A stretch of 64,000 nucleotides of DNA from Siderastrea radians. Lineage: Eukaryota > Cnidaria > Anthozoa > Scleractinia > Rhizangiidae. The stretch covers positions 63,865,858 to 63,929,857 of the forward strand of contig OZ024889.1 in the NCBI GenBank assembly GCA_964017195.1, given 5' to 3'. Below, piece by piece: positions 26,924-36,689 of the stretch. The notes under the pieces were generated by a model. That model made no database searches. It saw nothing but the letters and a program-made list of their open reading frames with translations, and was not told the DNA's origin. The translations under genes were made by a program, and so were the position numbers. The number at the start of each line of letters is the position of its first letter. The stretch's first letter is position 1.

Positions 26924-26955
26924 GTAGTTAGCCTGTTCTGGAGCTAACCGGGCTA

Positions 26956-27112
26956 GGTCCCACGTGCTCCAGGATTTAATTAATGATTCGCTTTCTGTAT
27001 AAAAAAAACAACCACGTCATGTCCGTTGACTTTTTCTGGAGAGTTGAAGAGTGATGATGGTTCTGCCTTGTTTGAAAGGAGCCGGTTGTCCATTGGCTGT
27101 TTGAATGTCAAT
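26956..27112. repeat. direct repeat (~155 bp), copy at the 3' end of penton 3
   Basis: CCACGTGCTCCAGGATTTAA through CTGTTTGAATGTCAAT recurs at 28272-28428 with a handful of differences. This copy contains the end of the penton 3 gene; the other is a detached fragment. Confidence 0.9.
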
Positions 27113-28066
27113 GGCAATGCTGTCAAAGATGGTTTTGCCAAGAGGAAAATACATCCGTTCAGTGGTATCAAACTGATGATCGGTATTGCCAGCATCCAAG
27201 GTACGTAAAAAACCTTTTTCTTGATTTCCAACCACGCTGTCAATGACGAGATCCGTGTAAATCATCAATTGTTGTTGTTGTTGCGGTTTGACGGTTTGGG
27301 TGGTGGGAAATGGTTGTCGACTGAGATTCGGACCCAAGAACAACTCATACTCAAAATCGGGGTGAGTAAAGCTTACGGAGACGATGCCATGCGGTGGATA
27401 TTTGTTGACAGGACCGATGGTTGTTTCCCATTTGTGTCGATCGTCGTAATCCACGATATGTTTCACCAAATAATTTTTTTCTTGGACAATTCTCTGCGTT
27501 GGCGTTCCATCTTTCACCAGTCCCATCAGTCCAGCGAATTTCCATTCCATTTCAAATTGCATGTTGGCTGGTATGAGTACATACAACGAATCTAATTCGG
27601 AGGCGATGCCGGCATTGGTGATTTTCACGTAGGGTTGAGCCAGGTTAAGAGCGGCTAGTTGTTGTCGTTTCCCTAGATCGTCCACGTCCATTTTGGCTAT
27701 ATCCATCATGGCTTCCATGTGTTGTTTTTCTATTTCGTAAGCGATGGCGATCCATGCTTCTTTCAAATTGTTATAATACCCTGGTGGTAAATGGATTTGT
27801 TTGGTCACTTGAATGGGAGCCGTTCCATCCGCACGTTTTGGCATGTATCTGATATCTGTTTTCATCCAATGTTTTTGACTATCTTCTTGCGTCCAATTCT
27901 GCTTGGTTTGATCTTCCCATTGTTGATAAAAACCAGGGTGTGAGATATGAACCAAGGCCGCTTCCCAATCATCTTCCACCAAATAATGTGAATGAGGAAG
28001 TCGAGCCGTAAATTTTTGTCCCGTGCCTTGTGCTTGATCACTAATAAGGGTGATGTAAAAACTCAT
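27017..28066 (-). CDS. penton-like protein 3 (divergent)
   Basis: 349 residues from ATG 28066; the preceding GTG is not used. A TATA box (28095-28102) lies about 30 bp upstream. It begins MSFYITLISDQAQGTGQKFT and has LVEDDWEAALVHISHPG and QLMIYTDLVIDSVVGNQEKG at the positions equivalent to the W-EVGL and VYxDIxxxxVG segments of pentons. It is much more divergent from the other two than they are from each other. It lies apart from the structural block near the right end, so it may form a specialised vertex or an attachment protein. The frame is intact. Confidence 0.78.
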   Translation of the reverse strand: MSFYITLISDQAQGTGQKFTARLPHSHYLVEDDWEAALVHISHPGFYQQWEDQTKQNWTQEDSQKHWMKTDIRYMPKRADGTAPIQVTKQIHLPPGYYNNLKEAWIAIAYEIEKQHMEAMMDIAKMDVDDLGKRQQLAALNLAQPYVKITNAGIASELDSLYVLIPANMQFEMEWKFAGLMGLVKDGTPTQRIVQEKNYLVKHIVDYDDRHKWETTIGPVNKYPPHGIVSVSFTHPDFEYELFLGPNLSRQPFPTTQTVKPQQQQQLMIYTDLVIDSVVGNQEKGFLRTLDAGNTDHQFDTTERMYFPLGKTIFDSIAIDIQTANGQPAPFKQGRTIITLQLSRKSQRT

Positions 28067-28109
28067 GGTCACAATCCTAACCCCTCTGGTTACCTTTTTA
28101 TACCTGCCC

Positions 28110-28207
28110 CCGATGCCCCAATTGGACTGTGGACTTTAAGCCCGCGTTCCTCAGCGGTCCTGAGCCCGCGATCCTTTTTTTCCACTGGTCAGCGGTTTCC
28201 CACCCTA
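28110..28207 (-). repeat. internal copy of the terminal inverted repeat
   Basis: GGACTGTGGACTTTAAGCCC, then GCGTTCCTCAGCGG, GAGCCCGCGATCC and CTGGTCAGCGGTTTCCCA match 30430-30590 of the right terminal repeat in the same orientation. It suggests that an ancestral right end, or the end of a related element, once lay here and that 28210-30400 was added later. Confidence 0.8.
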
Positions 28208-28271
28208 GCCAGAGGCCTATTCTGATACGTCATGTAAGCGTCACGAAATGTCCTCTCTTTTCTTTCCTCTG

Positions 28272-28428
28272 AGCCCACGTGCTCCAGGATTTAATTAATG
28301 ATTCGCTTTCTCTATAAAAAAACAACCACGTCATGTCCGTTGACTTTTTCTGGAGAGTTGAAGAGTGATGATCGTTCTGCTTTGTTTGAAAGGAGCCGGC
28401 TGTCCATTCGCTGTTTGAATGTCAATTA
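28272..28428. repeat. direct repeat (~155 bp), detached copy of the penton 3 end
   Basis: Second copy of 26956-27112. Placed just right of the internal terminal-repeat copy, it shows that a stretch containing the gene end was duplicated during rearrangement of the right end. Confidence 0.9.
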
Positions 28429-28519
28429 GCCTGTTTTTCCCACAACGACGAACTTTTCGATTAAAAAACACTGTGTCTTATAATACTCGTTTACTAGTTT
28501 TGTTTTTTGAAATGAAACT

Positions 28520-28612
28520 ATTTTTTGGTCGCCTCGAAAAAAATTTGAAAACCGAAGCGGTTCTGTTTAGCTCGCAATGTTTTCCCATTCCCCGCGTTGT
28601 TGTGAAACTCTG
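28520..28612. repeat. direct repeat (~90 bp), copy 1
   Basis: GGTCGCCTCGAAAAAAATTT through CCCCGCGTTGTTGTGAAA recurs at 28978-29067 almost unchanged. The pair brackets the TATA-driven exon at 28717-28943. Confidence 0.88.
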
Positions 28613-28716
28613 CTTCTGATCGGCTGATACTTTGACCATGGCCTTGGACCTTGACCATGGCCCGACTGGGACTGACCAATCACAACCAATCCTAACCAAA
28701 TAAGGTCATACTGTTT

Positions 28717-28943
28717 AGCTATATAAGCAGCAAAATTACCCCCAAGTTCTCACTTTTTTCAAGATGGAGGAAGGTCAGGGAGATTTACGACAGTTTTTTC
28801 ACAGATTTATTCATCGCTTTACCCCAGAAGCCCTCGGCTTTACAAACAAAACGATGACAGCTAAGATTTCGGCGAAAAAAGTGGGAGATTTTTATCTGTA
28901 AAAGCCGCCGAATGGATGTTTTGAAAGCAGCGAAAGCTTAACA
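28717..28943 (+). other. TATA-driven exon-like unit with a 45-residue frame and a consensus splice donor
   Basis: CTATATAAGCAG (from ~28717) precedes ATG 28764, which encodes 45 residues (MEEGQGDLRQFFHRFIHRF, ending at 28901). A consensus donor GAG|GTAAGT follows at ~28943. A polypyrimidine acceptor TTTCTTTTTTCCACAG ends at ~29135. The next exon has an ATG frame (MTTRIFAEKKASG) like the end of the first (MTAKISAKKVG) and another donor-like AAAGTAAGC near 29243. It looks like a spliced eukaryotic transcription unit inside the element, but no known protein. Confidence 0.4.
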
Positions 28944-28977
28944 CGAGGTAAGTGTTGTGTTTTGCTCCCGGCTAAAA

Positions 28978-29067
28978 ATATTTGTTTGTCGCCTCGAAAA
29001 AATTGGAAAACCGAAGCGGTTCTGTTTAGCTCGCAATGTTTTCCCATTCCCCGCGTTGTTGTGAAAA
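28978..29067. repeat. direct repeat (~90 bp), copy 2
   Basis: Second copy of 28520-28612, located within the presumed intron after the 28943 donor. Confidence 0.88.
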
Positions 29068-29283
29068 AATCCTTTTCTACCCGAAAGACTATTTGATTTA
29101 TTTTTACTCACTCTCTGTATTTCTTTTTTCCACAGTCCAACGATGTGCTGACTGTAACGCGGTGAGACAAACGAGATGACAACTCGCATTTTCGCCGAGA
29201 AGAAAGCGAGCGGCTTGTTGAAAACAACAAGCAAACCTCCACGCAAAGTAAGCATCATTTTTTTCTGACTGTCAGCTAAAAAA

Positions 29284-29316
29284 AATATATAGATTTAGCC
29301 AAGCCTAAAAGCGGAA
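29284..29316 (+). repeat. 33 bp end sequence shared with the 2.4 kb repeats on the right
   Basis: AATATATAGATTTAGCCAAG plus CCTAAAAGCGGA also starts each of the three 2.4 kb repeat copies at 44581, 46974 and 49370. Its presence inside the Polinton marks a nested insertion or a shared terminal motif of a repeat family. Confidence 0.85.
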
Positions 29317-29471
29317 CTCCATATCTACCGGTTACCATCGGCCGCCTATAAATTAGGTACTTGACCTCGTTAATTACTGTATAGTTTTATTAAGCGTATC
29401 ATTTTAGTATAAACTTAGAGTTATAATTCTGTTTCGTGATTCAAGCAAATCTAGTTTATCTATTTGTGCTT

Positions 29472-30077
29472 TCACTTTAAGTTCGCTAGGCAAATTCATT
29501 TAATCGTTTATCGGCATTTTTCGTTTGTTTTGATTGCTGTTATTTTATTTGTCGCTTTGTATTTTGTAATTGGAGACGCGTGTTCGCTTCGAAACTACTA
29601 GAAATTCTCTTTTGGTTTTGTTTACAGATTATTGCACAGTGTTGCACACATTTGACACATTTTGTCGTAAATTCAATCTGTTTACTGTGAATAAATTTAA
29701 TTCTGTTTTACAACTGTCAATTGGAAAGCTATGTTCTTCTAATTCTGTTTGGCGACCGGATACGCTTCATTCGTTTTAAGTTCGCTAGGCAAATTCATTT
29801 AATCGTTGATCGGCATTTTTCATTTGTTTTGATTGCTGTTATTTTATTTGTCGCTTTATATTTTGTAATTGGAGACGCGTGTTCGCTTCGAAACTACTAG
29901 AAATTCTCTTTTGGTTTTGTTTACAGATTATTGCACAGTGTTGCACACATTTGACACATTTTGTCGTAAATTCAATCTGTTTACTGTGAATAAATTTAAT
30001 TCTGTTTTACAACTGTCAATTGGAAAGCTATGTTCTTCTAATTCTGTTTGGCAAACGGATACGCTTCATTCGTTTTA
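29472..30077. repeat. two tandem copies of a 299 bp unit
   Basis: TTTTAAGTTCGCTAGGCAAA and the ~280 bases following recur 299 bp later with very few changes (for example CGTTTATCGG versus CGTTGATCGG). The 69-codon frames in each copy are non-ATG and I do not call them genes. Confidence 0.92.
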
Positions 30078-30402
30078 AAATACAAAGGTCATGCTTTAGG
30101 TCAGAATTATTTGTTCGCAAATTATTACTTTTCTGATCAACTTATACTCTTTCCCAGGGCGCGTGTTCCTTCCCAGGACATTGAACTTTGGACTCCGTGC
30201 CGCTGCCTGGCTTGCATAGTTCGTCATTCTGCCCTCGTCCTCTACCAGGTGCCTCTCTTCATGGAATCATGCCTCCAGACATCGTCGCAAGCCACCATAT
30301 CCAGTTTAGACTTTGGACTCATTTTTGTTTTCTCTCACTTGTTGTGAAAAAAGTTTGACAATAAATTATTTGTTAAAATTTTTTGTGTTGTTTTTTGCAG
30401 TC
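30078..30402. other. unassigned sequence before the right terminal repeat
   Basis: No gene. An AATAAA at ~30360 and a TTTTTTGCAG acceptor-like sequence abut the right repeat. The sequence TTGAACTTTGGACTCCG is mildly like repeat-internal GGACTTTGGACTTTG. Confidence 0.4.
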
Positions 30403-30678
30403 AAGGACCACCCCCATTGCCCGAAATGGACTTTGGACTTTGAGCCCGCGTTTTCTCAGCGGTTTTACTTCACCCTGAGCCCACGATCCATTTTTTCTAC
30501 TCGTCAGCGGTTTCCCATTTTAAAACACGTGACTTCCGGTTGCATGAGCCCGCGATCCCTTTTTTCCCACTTGTCAGCGGTTTCCCATCCTAAAAACACG
30601 TGACTTCCGGTTCCGGTCATGACGTCATCATTACATCAAAACGAGGCTCATCTTGCCCAACGGGCCCACATTACTACT
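30403..30678 (-). repeat. right terminal inverted repeat
   Basis: The complement of this segment matches 7600-7876, with small indels near the homopolymer tracts. It ends in CATTACTACT immediately before the right ACCGTA duplication. Confidence 0.95.
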
Positions 30679-30684
30679 ACCGTA
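30679..30684. repeat. 6 bp target-site duplication, right (ACCGTA)
   Basis: Identical to 7594-7599. Both copies are perfect, which argues for a young insertion. Confidence 0.95.
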
Positions 30685-30783
30685 TCAAGACGAACCGCTC
30701 GCAAGTGACGGCGAAACTGATGGCGGTGAGGAGAATGAAGAGGCAGACATGGATGGATTGACGCCAACGGTTTTAGAGGCCAG
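30685..30783 (+). pseudogene. right half of the interrupted host acidic exon
   Basis: Continues the frame from 7599: after the Tyr codon it reads QDEPLASDGETDGGEENEEA and on to LTPTVLEAR at ~30783, where a GTTTGA could serve as a weak splice donor. If unspliced, the frame stops at 30827. The acidic composition continues that of the left half. It overlaps the C-terminal codons of the GPCR on the other strand; only one of the two may be true coding sequence here. Confidence 0.45.
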
Positions 30784-31785
30784 GTTTGAGCGACGAGTAA
30801 CAGCTCGTGAATGGATCGTTAATGGTTGATTCTTTTTTCTTATAATGAGACCAGTGATTGCTTTACGGATCTTTTTACTTCTCCAGCAATAAATTATTGG
30901 GTTACAAAGTGAATTTAGCATGAGACATGAGTCAGCAATGTTGCGCAAGAAATAAACATTGCGCGACTCTTGACTGATGAAACCAAATACTACCGCTAAA
31001 ATGGGTGCCACTCCTACCAAATACGACAAAAACACAAAACAGACAATAATACCGGTCGTTTTCCAGGCTTTTCTTTCCTCTAGGAACTTTGCAGCGGCTT
31101 CTCCTGGAATCTGTTCTGTTGAGATTTGCTTTTCGTGTCGTCGAGTGATTAAATAGACGGCGAGATGACAAAACGCAATTACTAACAGAGAGGAAAATAC
31201 CAAAATTAAAAGAAGAGCACCAATAGCCTGAGATTTACCTTTCAGCGTTCTAAAAAGTGTACAAAACAGGGATAGAAACCAACTAAATCCAACAGCTAAA
31301 GCCAACCGAAGTTTTGTTACGATCTCGACGTATCTTAAAGCGTATTTTAATGCGATATAACGCTCAATGCTTATGAATGCAAGGTGGAAAAGAGATGACA
31401 GGATAGAGAGAGAAAAGAACGGCCTTAAAACATTGTCGAATATGTTGCAGTATGTATTTACTGAACCACCAGCGATAGCAAAACTCTCTGCTGCAATAAA
31501 AGTAGGTTGAGTAACTGTTCCCACAAGAAGATCCGTTCCCGCCAAGCAGGCCAGTAGTACGTAGTACATGCCATGTAGTCTTCGTCTTGTTTTAATGGCC
31601 ACTATGACCAAAGCGTTCATCAGAATCATAAAAGGACAGCACAGCGTATTCAGAATTATCGAGGCCAGCGTGACGAGATAGTTTATCTTGAAGTGGTCTT
31701 CGTCTTGAAACCGGTGACAGTATTCGCTTGGTGGCTGGGCTGCCAAGCTGCTGAGGTTTCTCGCGGAGTTGCTTTGATTCAACAT
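30685..31785 (-). CDS. class A (rhodopsin-family) G protein-coupled receptor
   Basis: 366 residues from ATG 31785; a longer frame uses a TTG. Seven membrane segments are visible, with NALVIVAIKTRRRLHG (TM1 end), LACLAGTDLLVG (TM2), a Cys before TM3, the SIERYIALKYALRY motif (ERY in place of DRY), a TM6 region GIIVCFVFLSYLVGVAPILA and NSLCNPIIYCW (TM7 NPxxY). An N-terminal NQSNSARN offers glycosylation. There are no introns, common for cnidarian receptors of this class. The stop codon touches the right target duplication, so its 3' UTR is now Polinton sequence. Ligand unknown. Confidence 0.9.
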   Translation of the reverse strand: MLNQSNSARNLSSLAAQPPSEYCHRFQDEDHFKINYLVTLASIILNTLCCPFMILMNALVIVAIKTRRRLHGMYYVLLACLAGTDLLVGTVTQPTFIAAESFAIAGGSVNTYCNIFDNVLRPFFSLSILSSLFHLAFISIERYIALKYALRYVEIVTKLRLALAVGFSWFLSLFCTLFRTLKGKSQAIGALLLILVFSSLLVIAFCHLAVYLITRRHEKQISTEQIPGEAAAKFLEERKAWKTTGIIVCFVFLSYLVGVAPILAVVFGFISQESRNVYFLRNIADSCLMLNSLCNPIIYCWRSKKIRKAITGLIIRKKNQPLTIHSRAVTRRSNLASKTVGVNPSMSASSFSSPPSVSPSLASGSS

Positions 31786-34700
31786 TGTCGTCACGGAATG
31801 ACAGTGAAATGAATTCAAAGTTTCCTTCGTCGTTTCTTCACTGAAGAAATGTTTCAATTCAGCTCGGTAGGCTTATAATGCTAGTGACAGGCAAATTATC
31901 ATACTAATAACCAACAAAGATTCTCAGCTGTTCACAGCAATGAATCATTTCCTTTTGAGGATTAGAAGTACTGCAAGCGTTAAGGCTGTAATAGATTAAG
32001 CGCTTATTCCGCCTTCATCAGGCGCTAAGGCCTAAAAAAGTACCAAAACATTGACAAATAAATGTTATGGCCGATATGTGATTCAAAGTCGAATAAAAAA
32101 ACCGAACAAATAAATTTATTCGTCGATCTTTCTATTAAAGTTAATTTAAAATAAAGGATTTGATATAATAAGAAGACTTAACCCCTGGCAGTGTTAAAAA
32201 GTGCTGGGAAATGTACTTATGCGTACGCTCATCAACAGCTGAGTAGAACAAAGCAAGTCACAAGTCAAGCCCTCGTAAAGTTTTGTGCACGAAGTGTCAA
32301 AAAGTTCCTTGCACTTGGTGAATTGCGTTCAAACACTACTTTGCCATCTGTGTAACCTTAAAAGGTTACTGAAAGAAAGATGCAGGGAAACTTTTTTATG
32401 CATTTCTGTATAACCTGCCGGAGATTTATCGAGAGCGTTTTAAGTACAGCAAAGCGTTTCACAAGTCCCCCTAAAGTTTTATGCACGGAAGCACGAAAGA
32501 GTTCCGTGCAATTGGTTGATTTGCCTTCAAGCACTACTCCGTATTCCGTCTAACCCTAAAACGTTTCTGAGAGAAAGATGCTCGAAAACTTATTTATGGA
32601 TACGTTCTTAAACAGCTGAGCCGAAGATTTATCGAGAGCGTCTTAAGTACAAAAAAGCAACTCATCAAGTCCTCGATAGTTCCGTGCACTTGGTTGAATT
32701 GCTACACTACTTTGCCTTCTCAGTGTGACCGTGAAATAAAGGCTACTGAGAGAAAGATGCTGGAAAACTTATTTATGCATTCGTTCTTAAACAGATGAGC
32801 CGGAGATTTATCGAGAGTGTTTTAAATAGATCGACAAAGCAATTCACCAATGTAGTTGGTTGAATTGCTTTTCAAACCAAGGTTTAGCAGAACGCAAGGT
32901 AATATTTTTGTTTAACCAAGCACGGCGCTCAAAATATTTGTCAAAATATTTTTCTGAAATCTTAATAAACCCAGATATTTTCTACAGTTGTTTAATTTTG
33001 GAGAAATTATAAGTTGGTGAAGTATGATCGTCCGGATGAGTGTAGTCCTGAGAAGAACTGTTTGTGATGACACTAGGGAGTTTAAGCAAATCGCTACGGC
33101 TGGCGCTACTACGGCTGACGTTACTGAAAAGGTCTGGGGAGAGTACGTCTCGACAGTCCGCCAAAAATTTAAGTTTAATCAAAGCGAAATACAGAGTAGC
33201 TAGGCTAAGGGTTGAAAATCTCTTTTATTTAACTTCTCACAGCCAAATGGCTTCGTTCAAAGAAAGGTAGCTGTTATTTGCTTTGCTAGGTCCAACAGAA
33301 TATTTCTGAACGAAAGCGTATGCCGTACACTTTGTACAATGACAACAATTTAATCGATGAACTGTATAATTTCAAAGAGACGAATATCTCAAATCGAGGG
33401 AAGAACAGAAATATTTCAGTAGTCACCGAAGCAAAATAGTATCGTATACGTATCCAGTTATAAAGCATCGTCACTAAACACTCAAAGCAAACTTTACCGC
33501 AAAAACAACCTCGCGCTTAACACGAATATTTCTCTGTCTCTTCGCCATTCAAACACTGCCAAAACTAATCGTAACTTCACAATACGGATTTACAAGCGTA
33601 TGAGCGGCAAACTTAAGAAAATTTTCAACTGAAATTGACTTCAAAGGATATACTTTCCGTTGGAACTCTTAAAATGCTAAGACGCTCGTAGAAAAAGGTC
33701 AGAGAAGCGAAATAAACCCGACGTAGTAGCCACTACGGCAAAACCTCCCGACTCAGGTAGTTAGATTTCCCGCTACGGCTGAACGTAACCGACTGACATA
33801 CGCAGTGTCTCATTTTTTGAGAAATTGAGTTCCGGCAGCCGTATTAGCGCCAGCCGTAGCGGTTTGCCTAAACGCCCTATTGACTCACGTTTCGACCACT
33901 TGAGCGGAAGTCATCACCAGAGTCCAGTGAATTGTGAATTGCCATTAGATGTTATAAGTCTCTGGTCGTTGTCCTGATTGGTCGACGAACTAACGAAGTT
34001 ATTGGTCGTCTGTCTGTTAAGCCGTGATATTATTGGCTGTGAAGACTGTAAAACGTGATTGGTGCTTTTCGATCCATCTTTTGTTAGTCGAACGTTCGTT
34101 GGTCTATTGTTAGTAAAATTAGTCGATTTGTCCTTTGTTTGTCTTGTTGGTGTCATCCATAAGTCGTTTGTAAGGTGCAGGCAGTTGTTGGCAACGGTTC
34201 AGTGGTGTTTGTTGTAAGATAGTTAACAGCTTACTTAGCTGGACGGCTGGAGGTTATTACAATAATCTATACGTGACATTATAACTGCCTGAACTATGGA
34301 TTTACTGTCATCGTAACTCAAATACTTTCTAATACGTCTCGATTTCCTCCCCCTCAATTTCCTTTCTGAGTGTTCAATTTCCTCCGTTCAACTGTCAGGT
34401 GTGTCTCAAACCAATTGAGCTCGTCTCGTCAAGGTGCGTATTGTCGTAGCTTTGTGAGAAGTAAGGTTGTAAGATGATTGGTCGAGTAGTCTGTCGGTAT
34501 GTGCCGGTTTTCTGTAAATTGTCGTTCGTAGTTTGTTATTGTCGCGGGTAACTGAGCAGTCTAGAAAAGGTATTTTTCATCTCCTTAGTAAACTGTATGT
34601 CGCCGTTTTGCCTGTTGAGGTGTTCGTGAAAATCGTCGATTTCGTCTTTGTATACGGCTGTAAAGGTATCGTCAACGTAGTGTAGCTAGCGTGGTAATTT

Positions 34701-36689
34701 TGTTTGTAAGTTGCAAGGGCTTGTTCATCGATGTTTTCAGCTTACCAGAGTGATTCGTTGATAGTAGTCCGTACTGTAGGTAACACAATTAGCTGAGTCC
34801 CAGTCGATTCTGTGGTTTGTTAATAAATGGTGTTAGCAATGTGATTGCTCGAAAGGGATGCCTTTTCTGTTCTTGCAGAATACAAAGTATTTTTAAAGGG
34901 TCGCCGAAATACACCTGAAAGAGATAGCAGCTAAACCCAAGTACAAAAAGGTTGACAGAAAGCTTGCAGCCTATGAGTGACTACACAGCCCGCGATGGTC
35001 TAGTGTTTTAGGCTTATATTTGAGGTACAAAAAAGGTGTAATTTTCGTTCTTGGTATATGGAAGGGTACCATCTCGATTAAAATTGGTATATAAAGGGTA
35101 AGGATTTGAACCTCAGGGCGGTTCCCCCTGGAATTTAAACGTATCCACAGCAAATTGCAAGTGTTACCTTTTCCAAACATAAATCACTGGAGTATGGAGG
35201 AAACGGTTAAAAAGTCGCCGCGTTGACGGAGAAAACTTCGAACCGACGTGCGGAAGCACTTGTTAAACATGCAGTTGTAATTAGACTTGGGGAGAGGAGA
35301 GAGATGGAAAGCAACTGTAGGCTTCACAGCGGTCAAACGCATGAAGCGTGCACAGTTCCCGCTACAATTTTACAGAAGAAAATAGACAATTGTCGAAAGT
35401 TCCACTTTGACTGCAAAACTTAACGCCGTTTCTGAAAACGTAAGCTTTTTAGGTCGAGTGTGTGTTCAGAATAAAGTAACTGACATCCACAAGTTTTGTC
35501 GGCGAGAAATTCGGTTTGTCAGTACATTTCAGTTCTGCATCGCTTTCGGAGGAACTTTACGCTTGTAAGCGTTTGAACTGATTCAAAAACTTCAAGGATC
35601 TGAAAGACCAGAATTGTAACTTTTTGCGTTTGATCGCTGTGAAACTGTAGGCGCCCTTAGTCACCCCTGGGACGAAATGGATTAAGTAACTAAATAATTA
35701 TTGCAATTAGAATTTTCTACACCGCTTCAATTACAAGAGTGACACTTTTATTTGGAACACACACCACATCATTTAATCGATACACGTCCTCATTAAAGAT
35801 AGACTATGGATAAATAGGATTATGTATAACAGCTGGCAGTAAATATTTTAACATTACAATATGAAAGAAATCTCTAAAACACTGTTGGGAAAGAGTATAT
35901 TGAAATGCAGATTGCGAAATACAAATGAACCCTTGGGTAGAAAAGGAATACCTGCTTGGACAATTTGCCTGAGGCTGTTATCGTTATTTAACAACAGACA
36001 GCTAAGGCAACTTTTCTGATTGTTCCTGTGATCTACTGATTACTTATACAGTCCATCCTTTTCGTACGGACATCTCTCTATAACGGACAGCTTGCTTGGT
36101 CCCAGAGAGACCAAATTTATCTAAACTCTTCCTCTGCAACGGAGACCTCCACAATACGAACACTTCAGTAGTCCTAGCCCTTCGGCGCCCATAGGCCTCC
36201 ACTGTAATGAGTTGGAATCTCTTCGAATATTTAGGGAGCATTCGTTTCAGCCAATCGAAATCCGGATCAAACCAGTCTTAGATTGTAATCAAAACAATCT
36301 ACGTCGAAGGTGTAAACTTGGATTCATGTCTGAATCTGATCCGGAAGGTGCGATCTCAATTTACCGTTCTTAGATCCTTCCCAATGTTCATTCAGGGTAG
36401 AAAAAAACAGAGGCTGATCTTTTTTCAGGTAGCACAAAAACTTTAACGACCTCGGTGGATCACCCATTCAAACTAAGCTAGCGAATTGGATAAAATGAAC
36501 GCAAAACCGTCAAATGCTTCTCCGAATGTAAAGACTGCTAACCCTTTCAAATGATGCGGTTCTAACTACAGACCTCGTGGAAAAAGCTCAAAGAGTGAAT
36601 TGAAATAAAAGCTACTTAGAAGTGCCATTTGCGTCACGACTTTTGGCAGTTTTTTTTTCTAGTATCGCGTGCCGTTCGGTGCGAAAAGG
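31786..36689. other. long gene-poor intergenic stretch
   Basis: No gene recognised. It contains a ~200 bp tandem repeat (separate entry), a short inverted pair with TACGGCTGGCGCTA (~33097) and TAGCGCCAGCCGTA (~33845), and AT-rich spacer. Short frames here have no protein-like composition. Confidence 0.6.
32190..32875. repeat. degenerate tandem repeat of ~180-207 bp, about 3.3 units
   Basis: GGAGATTTATCGAGAGCGTT recurs at about 32420, 32625 and 32803, each followed by TTAAGTA and a block with GTTCCGTGCACTTGGTTGAA, and GAGAGAAAGATGC with AAAACTTATTTATG. The units have diverged by substitutions and small deletions. Confidence 0.85.

Larger units (their letters stand above)
7600..30678 (-). mobile_element. 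complete Polinton/Maverick element of adintovirus type
   Basis: 23,079 bp bounded by inverted repeats of about 277 bp that begin AG and end CT, flanked by perfect ACCGTA duplications. It encodes polymerase B, integrase, major capsid protein, pentons, protease, packaging ATPase and PLA2, the defining set of virus-like Polintons. Structural genes are on the minus strand. The copy is recent enough to keep perfect target duplications and a full-length polymerase and integrase, yet ATPase, one penton and a small conserved gene carry disabling lesions. It is therefore probably an inactive or helper-dependent integrated copy unless those lesions are sequencing errors. Confidence 0.96.

Noticed and set aside
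29570..30078. Pair of 69-codon frames in the 299 bp tandem repeat
   Set aside because: They start with TTG and exist because of the repeat; no ATG or promoter supports them.
32190..32875. CRISPR-like array
   Set aside because: The ~200 bp units are degenerate, of variable length and without short direct repeats and unique spacers; the host is an animal.
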